Under the pieces are notes generated by a model. That model worked only from the letters and a program-made list of their open reading frames with translations. It ran no database searches and had not been told where the DNA came from. 32,693 nucleotides of DNA. Source: Acidovorax radicis N35. Lineage in GTDB: Bacteria > Pseudomonadota > Gammaproteobacteria > Burkholderiales > Burkholderiaceae_C. Where the stretch lies: assembly GCF_000204195.1 (NCBI RefSeq), contig NZ_AFBG01000005.1:1-32693 (forward strand), written 5' to 3'. The translations under genes were made by a program, and so were the position numbers. Below are positions 16,614 through 23,092 of this stretch, piece by piece; within the stretch, counting starts at the first letter, position 1; each line of letters begins with the position of its first letter.

Positions 16614-18098
16614 CTACATCCAAATAGCTTGCTCAACGGCAGACTTTATCCTCTCCGCCTTTGCTTTTCCGATATTTGGAACCGCACGCAGCTCATTAAC
16701 AGATAAAGGAGCGATGTCGGAAATTTTGCGCCACCCATATTCCTTCAAAGAATCAATCATGATTTGTGTTAAACCATACGGCAAAGCAGTGCCCGCTTTC
16801 AACTTTTCAATTGGAAGATCTATAACATCAAGACTTTCATCTTCCTCGGGAGTTGGACAGTCGTATTGACTTAAAAATGAGCTGGGCGAATATTCAACCA
16901 TTTCGCTATTCAACACACTTATACGAGTTAATTCCTCGATAAGCTCATAAGAGAGAGTGCCACCGGGAACTTGTTCAAACAAAGGCCCCAGACTGAGTGC
17001 ATAACGAGGGCCACGACCAGAACCGCTCTTTGACAAAGACCTAGAGGCTTCCCGTTTAGCGATAAGGCCAGTGTATTCGAGAATCTCGAATATTTTCCCA
17101 AGTCGTTGCACGTTGTCTCTGTGCACCAACATTGAATTCACCCTTTTCCGGCCACACTCATCAAAAAACACTGGCGCTATTTTCTCCGCAGTATCTAGCA
17201 TTGGCGTATATGCCCCCAACTTTGTTTGCAACTCTTCTAACGCGGGGTAAAGATACCCACTCGCCAACCACTTCAGAGCATCCGCAACAGTATATACGGT
17301 AATACGATCACCCTTCTCAGCAAGCTCTTCACAAAAAGCGTTAAAAGCTCTGATATTTCCTAGAACGGCTCTTCCAATTAGCATCGGAATAAGCGGCTGA
17401 AGTCGAGCTTCGCATCTATCCATCAAGCCGGGATGCCTTACCTCGATAAGCTCACGAAAAAAGGATGAGAAGTCTCGCGATCTTTCGTCCCGCTGCGCCT
17501 CGACCACGGTAGCATCACTGTACAAATCAAATCTTGATCCGAACTTAGTTACCCCAGGATATATACTTGCCTTACATGAAACAGTACTCGAAGATATTGT
17601 CCTAAAAAAATCAAAAAATCCGGCCAAAGAAATCTCACGCCCAATATGCGCAACATCATCAAAAAATATAACAAGGCGCTTATCAAATTTGACACACAAA
17701 TTATTGAGAACGCCATTTATATCCTCGATAGAAGATATCTTTAAATCCACTGAAAAACCGAGATTTTTGAATTCATCTTCTATATGCCTTCCGACATAAG
17801 GAATTAATGTCCCCAAATAATTTTCCGATCGAGATATTATGAGCGGAAAGTAACGCAAGCTAATGTATACAGAAACAACCGTACCGCGAGATTCTCTAAT
17901 TATTTTATGCGCCTCTCGCATGTACGCACTCTTACCGCTACCTCGTGGCCCTCTCAACAGAACCGGGCCAGGAGCCATAAGCCTACGAAGAATTTTCCCA
18001 TCCGTTTCCGAGAATCGATGATATTGTTCAAAGTCATCATCAGAAAACTCCTCCGCAGAGAGTTTTTGATTAATATCAACCAAATTGATTGCACTCAT
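16614..18098 (-). CDS. ORC/Cdc6-like AAA ATPase with C-terminal helix-hairpin-helix
   Basis: A 494-residue P-loop ATPase, third gene of an unrecognised operon. Walker A is GPRGSGKS (50-57) and Walker B LVIFFDDVAHI (142-152); the layout resembles the ORC/Cdc6 or STAND-like AAA group. The middle is helical with a likely winged-helix part (near 320-370). The C-terminus, LSVNELRAVPNIGKAKAERI, is a helix-hairpin-helix that usually binds DNA without sequence specificity. The start is the ATG at 18098, two bases after the stop of the partner gene, so they are coupled. It may sense or remodel DNA at the membrane with its partners. The gene is AT-rich and at the cargo end of the element. Confidence 0.75.
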   Translation of the reverse strand: MSAINLVDINQKLSAEEFSDDDFEQYHRFSETDGKILRRLMAPGPVLLRGPRGSGKSAYMREAHKIIRESRGTVVSVYISLRYFPLIISRSENYLGTLIPYVGRHIEDEFKNLGFSVDLKISSIEDINGVLNNLCVKFDKRLVIFFDDVAHIGREISLAGFFDFFRTISSSTVSCKASIYPGVTKFGSRFDLYSDATVVEAQRDERSRDFSSFFRELIEVRHPGLMDRCEARLQPLIPMLIGRAVLGNIRAFNAFCEELAEKGDRITVYTVADALKWLASGYLYPALEELQTKLGAYTPMLDTAEKIAPVFFDECGRKRVNSMLVHRDNVQRLGKIFEILEYTGLIAKREASRSLSKSGSGRGPRYALSLGPLFEQVPGGTLSYELIEELTRISVLNSEMVEYSPSSFLSQYDCPTPEEDESLDVIDLPIEKLKAGTALPYGLTQIMIDSLKEYGWRKISDIAPLSVNELRAVPNIGKAKAERIKSAVEQAIWM

Positions 18099-18099
18099 A

Positions 18100-18861
18100 T
18101 TAATTGAATCTATCTTCAACAAACTTCATACACTCGTATGCATCTTCGCGAGCTATCGACCTCGCGAAAAATGGGCCTACATGGGTAGCGACTGCCAACA
18201 ACACCACAATCCGATAGCTATCGATCCAATATAGTTGAATCGCATGATTATCAAATGCGACCTCCTCATCTACTAAGTATTCCGCATGCACACCCTTAGA
18301 AAGGCTACTATAAATCTGCCCGAGTCTGGATCTAAGCATGCCAAAGGGGTCGTCCACCGCAGCAATTTCATCTACCCACGCGGACTCCGAAGATTTGGTT
18401 TCAGTTAGCCACCTCAATCCAGGCTTGAACGCAACCTCACTCAAATGCCATCCAAGCAAACTTCTCTCTGGGCCCTTCTTCAGTCCCCCAACGTCCCAGA
18501 TACTCGCGCCCGCAGCAGTTTTCTCAGAAGGAAATATATCGCCCGACCACGCAATTGACGAAGGATTGGGCTTACCTTCTTCATAAGTTTCGAGACGTTG
18601 ATGTTTTCTCGCAGCCAGTACCTTTAAGGGATCTACACGTGAGAGCATACTGGTCAAACTGAGCTCAAGAAATTTTCTACACAAAAATGGAAACACAGCA
18701 GCAGCCGGCAAAACATCGTCGCGACTCAACACCACTCCTATTTGCTGGTCAATATTTTGTAAGTCACTCCGCAAACGCTTAACCATTCCCACATAGTCGG
18801 AATCCACATATGCATCTTCGACAGCTGCCGTACCACAAACCAAGTCAACAATTGTGAACAT
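18100..18861 (-). CDS. Unknown protein coupled to the AAA ATPase
   Basis: A 253-residue, mostly helical soluble protein with no family I recognise. RKFLELSLTSMLSRVDP (near 62-78) and SSLSKGVHAEYL (near 188-199) stand out; a conserved-looking His in a helical context faintly recalls HEPN-type proteins, but the RxxxxH motif is absent. AGGAAATGAG precedes the ATG at 18861. Its stop is two bases from the ATPase start, so both should be made together and probably form a complex. It is second in the three-gene operon, 40 bp after the two-TM protein. The effector activity, if any, could reside here. Confidence 0.65.
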   Translation of the reverse strand: MFTIVDLVCGTAAVEDAYVDSDYVGMVKRLRSDLQNIDQQIGVVLSRDDVLPAAAVFPFLCRKFLELSLTSMLSRVDPLKVLAARKHQRLETYEEGKPNPSSIAWSGDIFPSEKTAAGASIWDVGGLKKGPERSLLGWHLSEVAFKPGLRWLTETKSSESAWVDEIAAVDDPFGMLRSRLGQIYSSLSKGVHAEYLVDEEVAFDNHAIQLYWIDSYRIVVLLAVATHVGPFFARSIAREDAYECMKFVEDRFN

Positions 18862-18901
18862 TTCTCATTTCCTACGGAACCTAAACTAAGACCCGACGCC
18901 A

Positions 18902-19633
18902 TCACAGCACTGACCGCCCATACATCGCCCGCTTACGTTTGATATCGTAGAAAATAACTATTACCCTGTACAAAAAAACGTATACCACTGCCAAAACCAG
19001 AAAATTTATCGGACTAGACAGAAATCTCTGTAAAGCATCAAAAAATCCAGGCTTATCTTTTCGAGACAGCTGATCGAGGGAGGTTAAATGACGTTCGTGT
19101 AGCTTACGCACGTTCGCGAGTGCAGGGCCTGTCTTTCCCTCTTGTATTTGCTTAGCTAGTTCATTGAGCAGTGCAGCATTTGGCTCACCATCAGCAAAGG
19201 TTTGAAAATTACGCGTCGCGACCTCTGCATATAGACTATCGAATATTGTTTTTATCTGGTCTTTTCTCTCGACAGAGAGATGAGTACTGCTGGCTATATT
19301 GAACTCAGCCTGCTCAACGACATCAGCGGTGGATATTTGAAGAGATACTTTTTGTTCGCGGCGTCGCTGATCAATCAGACGGCTAATTCGAGTCCATTCC
19401 AATTTGATTCCATTGAGAACTTGCTCTTCCACGATCATGATCACACTCTGACGGACAGCTCTCGAGCGCTCAATATCTGCAGCATTTGCCTCCCGTTCTG
19501 TGGCCGACAGTTGGTACCAAGTGGCCCCAACAGTAACCAATAGGCCAACAAATCCGGTGAGAATATATCCGAACCAATCTCGCTGGGTCTTTTTCTCATT
19601 TGCCGTCTCCATGGCAGTTACCGAACCAACCAT
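18902..19633 (-). CDS. Two-transmembrane protein, first gene of the ATPase operon
   Basis: A 243-residue membrane protein. One span lies near residues 22-44 (FGYILTGFVGLLVTVGATWY) and a second near 205-230 (INFLVLAVVYVFLYRVIVIF), separated by about 160 mostly helical, charged residues that may form a coiled coil. The C-terminus is basic (KRKRAMYG), which fits a cytoplasmic end. The ATG at 19633 follows AGGGAGG at ideal spacing; a GTG at 19657 is possible. No family is recognised. Membrane-anchored partners next to an ATPase are common in abortive-infection systems. It starts close to lyase tail B, so the operon is the outermost cargo of the element. Confidence 0.65.
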   Translation of the reverse strand: MVGSVTAMETANEKKTQRDWFGYILTGFVGLLVTVGATWYQLSATEREANAADIERSRAVRQSVIMIVEEQVLNGIKLEWTRISRLIDQRRREQKVSLQISTADVVEQAEFNIASSTHLSVERKDQIKTIFDSLYAEVATRNFQTFADGEPNAALLNELAKQIQEGKTGPALANVRKLHERHLTSLDQLSRKDKPGFFDALQRFLSSPINFLVLAVVYVFLYRVIVIFYDIKRKRAMYGRSVL

Positions 19634-19690
19634 TGCAACCTCCCTATCAAGATGCACAAAGTGTAAGTTGCGGAAAGAAAATTAGCCAAT

Positions 19691-19724
19691 AAAAAATGCC
19701 CCAGTACTGAATGGACACTGGGGC
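19691..19724 (-). terminator. Rho-independent terminator after lyase tail B
   Basis: On the minus strand, GCCCCAGT and ACTGGGGC pair across an 11-base loop and are followed by ATTTTTTATT. It insulates the downstream ATPase operon from aceA transcription. Confidence 0.85.
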
Positions 19725-19797
19725 GTTTGATTGACCCGTGTCGGGTCTTATTGATATCGCTCTAGGGGCAGGTACTGCGGGCGCCCCTTAGCGCAGA

Positions 19798-19971
19798 TCA
19801 GTGGAACTGCTCTTCTTCGGTCGAGCCCGTCAGGGCCTTCACGCTGGAGGAGCCGCCCTGGATCACCGTGGTCACGTCGTCGAAGTAACCTGCGCCCACT
19901 TCCTGCTGGTGCGACACGAAGGTGTAGCCCTTTTCGCGTGCTGCGAATTCTGGCTCTTGCACCATCTCGGT
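19798..19971 (-). repeat. Detached 3' end of isocitrate lyase, tail B (displaced attachment site)
   Basis: These 174 bp match 21031-21204 of aceA without gaps and encode the identical last 57 residues plus the stop. Similarity stops at 19971, about 58 bp nearer the gene end than for tail A. The last 26 bp before the break, ending CACCATCTCGGT, are identical to tail C and are the likely crossover core. Unlike tails A and C, no tRNA-like sequence follows. Confidence 0.85.
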
Positions 19972-20046
19972 AATCACTTTCGCCGGTTGTTCTGGAGGAC
20001 GCATGTTCGCCGATCGCACTCCTCCTCAATCCACTTATGGGAGCAC

Positions 20047-20742
20047 ATGAGCCAAAATCACTGGGTGACAAAATTTACTATTGCCAACCCTCACACGGCT
20101 TGCGTAGGTGATGCGCAAGTCCGCATGCACACCATGGAGCCCCCGTTTGAAGGAAAGTGGCGCTACCTAGTAAGTGGCGAGGGACACGAGGGCTCTCATC
20201 CAGAGCATCACCTTTCGCCCCACAACTTACGAGGCCTGCGACCTAGCGATGTGCCTAATGGGCTCTCGTTGTCAATTTACCGACCTAAGTCATCGTTTCG
20301 CCTCTTGAGCAGTTTTGAACTGAGGAAGCTTGATGACGAATCTCAAATTTCAGTCAATGTCGACCTTGCATTCGCAGACTGGCACCTTCCGAAGAATTTA
20401 CGGGACTTCGTCGACGACTACCGCTCGGCTCTCTTGAGGGGGTTGACGAACTTGGTGAACGTGACCATCGATCAGGACGAAGTAGGCTACTCTCTCACAT
20501 GTGCAGTGAAGGTATCCCCACCAGGGGACTTCTTTGCTGCATACACAAGCCTTGCTGAAGAGGTTCTAGCTGCCTACCGGCAAGCCCTGGCAGAACTGGT
20601 GCGACCAAGTGCCCCAATACAACCCACAAGTCCCACAGACGGGCATGGTCCGCGTTGGTGGATTCGATATGTCGTTGTCCCGATTCTCGGCAGCGGAGCG
20701 GTCGCGGCAGCAGTAACCGCAGTTGTTGCGCTTCTGAGGTAG
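20047..20742 (+). CDS. Tail-anchored protein of unknown function
   Basis: A 231-residue protein with a soluble N-terminal part and a single C-terminal membrane span (about 205-230, VVVPILGSGAVAAAVTAVVA) after a proline-rich linker. This is tail-anchored topology, with the main domain probably cytoplasmic. No domain is recognised. The ATG at 20047 follows GGGAG at rather short spacing; the frame stays open into antisense lyase sequence upstream, which is not a reason to extend it. It is the only gene on the 1-kb insert and therefore probably its cargo. A membrane-damage or sensing role in phage defence is possible but is inferred from position alone. Confidence 0.6.
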   Translation: MSQNHWVTKFTIANPHTACVGDAQVRMHTMEPPFEGKWRYLVSGEGHEGSHPEHHLSPHNLRGLRPSDVPNGLSLSIYRPKSSFRLLSSFELRKLDDESQISVNVDLAFADWHLPKNLRDFVDDYRSALLRGLTNLVNVTIDQDEVGYSLTCAVKVSPPGDFFAAYTSLAEEVLAAYRQALAELVRPSAPIQPTSPTDGHGPRWWIRYVVVPILGSGAVAAAVTAVVALLR

Positions 20743-20916
20743 GCGGTGACACAACGTCAATCACAGCTTCATCGCAAGTCGAACGTATTCGCATGAGTCC
20801 CGGCTAGAGCACATACTGAGCGATCATCCGAAATCGCTTCTTTAGGCAACACATCATCCCCGAACCGTACCGACTTCCACCAAGTCCGCTGCAAGACGGT
20901 GATAGGTACAAACCAA
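20743..20916. other. Intergenic between the tail-anchored gene and the terminator
   Basis: No gene or clear motif was seen. The plus-strand gene and the aceA transcript converge here. Confidence 0.4.
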
Positions 20917-20952
20917 GCAAAACGCCCCTGGCTCTGTAAAGAACCAAGGGCG
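20917..20952 (-). terminator. Terminator of aceA
   Basis: Arms CGCCC and GGGCG, extended by TGG/CCA after one mismatch, enclose a loop of about 12 bases. On the minus strand a short TTTTGC run follows. It lies 10 bp beyond the CCA end of the tRNA-like sequence. Confidence 0.6.
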
Positions 20953-20962
20953 TCTGAATGAC

Positions 20963-21030
20963 TGGTAGCTGGGGCGGAATCGAACCACCAACGGAAGGAT
21001 TTTCAATCCTTCGTGCTACTTGGCCTCAGA
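20963..21030 (-). other. tRNA-3'-half-like sequence directly after the aceA stop codon
   Basis: On the minus strand the sequence after the aceA stop resembles the last two thirds of tRNA-Phe: an AAGGA/TCCTT arm with loop TTGAAAA (anticodon GAA), a T-arm GGTGG-TTCGATT-CCGCC with good pairing, and a terminal CCA. No D-arm is formed and the 5' acceptor strand is absent; GTAGC just before the anticodon arm can pair with GCTAC before the final CA, giving a D-armless fold. It is in the aceA 3' untranslated region, before the terminator. It could be an old tRNA attachment-site fragment or a structural 3' end. Confidence 0.55.
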
Positions 21031-22362
21031 TCAGTGGAACTGCTCTTCTTCGGTCGAACCCGTCAGGGCCTTCACAGAAGACGAACCGCCCTGGATCACC
21101 GTGGTCACGTCGTCGAAGTAGCCTGCGCCCACTTCCTGCTGGTGCGACACGAAGGTGTAGCCCTTTTCGCGTGCTGCAAATTCTGGCTCTTGCACCATCT
21201 CGGTGTAGTGCTTCATCCCTTCGCCCTGGGCGTATGCATGGGCGAACTGGAAGGTGTTGAACCAGTTGATGTGGATGCCGGCCAGCGTGATGAACTGGTA
21301 CTTGTAGCCCAGGGCCGACAGGTCTTCCTGGAACGAAGCGATCTGGCTGTCGTTGAGGTTCTTCTTCCAGTTGAACGATGGCGAGCAGTTGTACGACAGC
21401 AGCTTGCCGGGGCAGGCGGCGTGCACGGCCTGGGCGAATTCGCGGGCGAAGCCGATGTCTGGCACGCCGGTTTCGCACCACACCAGGTCGGCGTAGGGAG
21501 CGTAGGCCACGCCACGGCTGATGGCTTGTTCCAGGCCGTTCTTGACGCGGTAGAAACCTTCTTGCGTGCGCTCGCCGGTCAGGAACGGCTTGTCGTTGGC
21601 ATCGTGGTCAGACGTGATCAGGTTGGCAGCTTCTGCATCGGTACGGGCCAGCACGATGGTGGACACGCCCATCACGTCGGCCGCAAAACGTGCGGAGATC
21701 AGCTTTTCGCAGGCTTCCTGCGTAGGCACCAGCACCTTGCCGCCCATGTGGCCGCACTTCTTCACGGCAGCGAGTTGGTCTTCGAAGTGCACGCCGGCAG
21801 CGCCCGACTGGATCATGTTCTTCATCAGTTCGAAGGCGTTCAGCACACCACCGAAACCGGCTTCTGCATCGGCCACGATGGGCAGGAAGTAGTCGATGAA
21901 TTCCTTGTCGCCGGGGTTGATGCCACGGCCCCACTGGATTTCGTCGGCGCGCTTGAAGGTGTTGTTGATGCGGCGAACCATGGTGGGCACCGAGTCGTAG
22001 GCGTACAGCGACTGGTCGGGGTACATGGTCTCGGACGTGTTGCCGTCAGCGGCCACTTGCCAGCCCGACAGGTACACGGCTTCCAGACCGGCCTTGGCCT
22101 GCTGCATGGCCTGGCCGGCGGAGATCGCGCCGAATGCGTTCACGTAGCCCTTCTTGGCGCCGCCGTTGATCTTGTCCCACAGCTTTTCAGCGCCGCGCTT
22201 GGCCAGCGTGTGCTCGATAGGCAGCGAGCCGCGCAGGCGCACCACATCGGCGGCGGAGTAGCCGCGCTTCACGCCCTTCCAGCGGGGGTTCTGGGCCCAG
22301 TCTTTTTCCAGGGCGGCAATTTGCTGTTCGCGGCTCAGTTGTTCGTTGAGGGATTGGGGCAT
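21031..22362 (-). CDS. aceA: Isocitrate lyase
   Basis: A 443-residue enzyme of the glyoxylate shunt that splits isocitrate into succinate and glyoxylate, needed for growth on acetate and fatty acids; it acts in the cytoplasm as a tetramer. The signature [13 protein letters not shown] carries the catalytic Cys203, and length and sequence are typical. The ATG at 22362 follows CTGGAG at eight bases; an upstream TTG extension is not needed. Its last 174 bp (tail C) came with the 1-kb insert, and two older 3' ends lie at 19798 and 8256. Despite this history the reading frame and C-terminus are intact. Upstream palindromes suggest a dedicated regulator. Confidence 0.97.
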   Translation of the reverse strand: MPQSLNEQLSREQQIAALEKDWAQNPRWKGVKRGYSAADVVRLRGSLPIEHTLAKRGAEKLWDKINGGAKKGYVNAFGAISAGQAMQQAKAGLEAVYLSGWQVAADGNTSETMYPDQSLYAYDSVPTMVRRINNTFKRADEIQWGRGINPGDKEFIDYFLPIVADAEAGFGGVLNAFELMKNMIQSGAAGVHFEDQLAAVKKCGHMGGKVLVPTQEACEKLISARFAADVMGVSTIVLARTDAEAANLITSDHDANDKPFLTGERTQEGFYRVKNGLEQAISRGVAYAPYADLVWCETGVPDIGFAREFAQAVHAACPGKLLSYNCSPSFNWKKNLNDSQIASFQEDLSALGYKYQFITLAGIHINWFNTFQFAHAYAQGEGMKHYTEMVQEPEFAAREKGYTFVSHQQEVGAGYFDDVTTVIQGGSSSVKALTGSTEEEQFH

Positions 22363-22621
22363 GAGATCACTCCAGAGGTTGGTTGAAAACGCCGGGCTGC
22401 TTGTGCTGCCCTTGGAGATAACTTTAAGTCTTCTATAAGACTTGAGCAAGCTCTTATGTCTTATACAAGAGATAAATTTTCTCCTTGAAAAACAACAACT
22501 TAATCACACCATTTCTCAATACAGAAATTGATTTCTCATATCGAGAAAAATTGCGGCAATGCAACATCTATCGTATTCTGCATTACGAAATCCAGTTTTT
22601 GCATTACAAAAATCTATGGCG
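22363..22621 (-). promoter_or_regulatory. aceA upstream control region with palindromes and direct repeats
   Basis: Close to aceA are three palindromes: AAGTCTTCTATAAGACTT (22426-22443), CTTGAGCAAG (22441-22450) and TCTTATACAAGA (22459-22470). The first and third share a TCTT...AAGA pattern that fits GntR-type operators. Further upstream TGCATTAC occurs twice, at 22579-22586 and 22600-22607, exactly 21 bp apart, so on one face of the helix. Two regulators, or one with activator and repressor sites, are plausible. Confidence 0.5.
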
Positions 22622-23041
22622 TCACAGGGTGCCCAAACGCGGGGCCTTCAGCCAGTCCCCCTCGGGAATGCGCGGCGCAGAGACCACATATCGGGGATTG
22701 ATCTCATAGACCAGGCAGGACACGGCTCGCCCGCCCACATCGACCACGATGTCACGCTTCACATACTCGTCGCTGGGATTGGCGCCCAGGTCCTCGATCT
22801 CGTCCAGAACGGTCTCCAGAGCAGGCTCAATGGCATACACCTCGCCCTGAACCCACAAGGGCCCGCCCAGCGCCATGCCCGGATAGGCTCCCAGGTGGTA
22901 GAGCACCCCCTCCACTTGGGCGGTGCCCAGGAACCGGGGCGCCGGGCGAAGGCGGGTGATGTCATTGGATCCGCCGCGCCGCAGCGTGCCATAGACAAAG
23001 ACACAGCGCAGGGAGGCAGCGGGCAGGATTTCGTCGGGCAT
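22622..23041 (-). CDS. Gamma-glutamylcyclotransferase-like (GGCT/AIG2) family protein
   Basis: A 139-residue protein. VFVYGTLRRGGSN near the N-terminus is the substrate-binding loop signature of the GGCT/AIG2 fold, and GALGG-type and EGEVY-type strands follow (GVLYHLGAYPGM, VQGEVYAIE). The expected catalytic Glu is probably in the DEIEDLG segment. Members release 5-oxoproline from gamma-glutamyl compounds, but the substrate of this one is unknown. The ATG at 23041 follows GAGG; a GTG at 23050 is possible. It is divergent from the DMT transporter and upstream of aceA on the same strand, with a large gap. Confidence 0.85.
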   Translation of the reverse strand: MPDEILPAASLRCVFVYGTLRRGGSNDITRLRPAPRFLGTAQVEGVLYHLGAYPGMALGGPLWVQGEVYAIEPALETVLDEIEDLGANPSDEYVKRDIVVDVGGRAVSCLVYEINPRYVVSAPRIPEGDWLKAPRLGTL

Positions 23042-23092
23042 GATGCGCACCTCTTTTTGGCATAAAACAGGTTCTTGTCAATCTCCAGTCTA

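Larger units (their letters stand above)
8256..19971. mobile_element. Integrative element between lyase tails A and B
   Basis: The segment is bounded by two detached aceA 3' ends. It contains a tyrosine integrase next to tail A, a P4-type primase/helicase with an upstream iteron-like region, small hypothetical proteins, lipoproteins, an XRE regulator and a three-gene ATPase operon next to tail B. Integrase next to the displaced end, with a gene-restoring tail at the other end, is the normal outcome of site-specific insertion into a gene's 3' end. No capsid, terminase or conjugation gene was seen, so it resembles a P4-like satellite or replicative integrative plasmid. The cargo is visibly AT-richer than the flanks. 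Confidence 0.75.
19798..21204. mobile_element. One-kilobase insert between lyase tails B and C
   Basis: The DNA between tail B and the intact aceA end holds one gene (20047-20742), a terminator and a tRNA-like sequence. Its borders match an insertion at the 26-bp core ending CTCGGT, with the incoming copy now forming the last 174 bp of functional aceA. No integrase is present, so it is either a deletion remnant or a non-autonomous element moved by an integrase supplied in trans. Confidence 0.6.

Noticed and set aside
19801..20046. Upstream extension of the tail-anchored protein through lyase tail B
   Set aside because: The extension is antisense to lyase coding sequence and has no ribosome site; the ATG at 20047 is preferred.
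20963..21030. A functional tRNA-Phe gene
   Set aside because: The anticodon arm, T-arm and CCA are convincing, but the D-arm and a seven-base acceptor stem cannot be formed, so it is reported only as tRNA-like.
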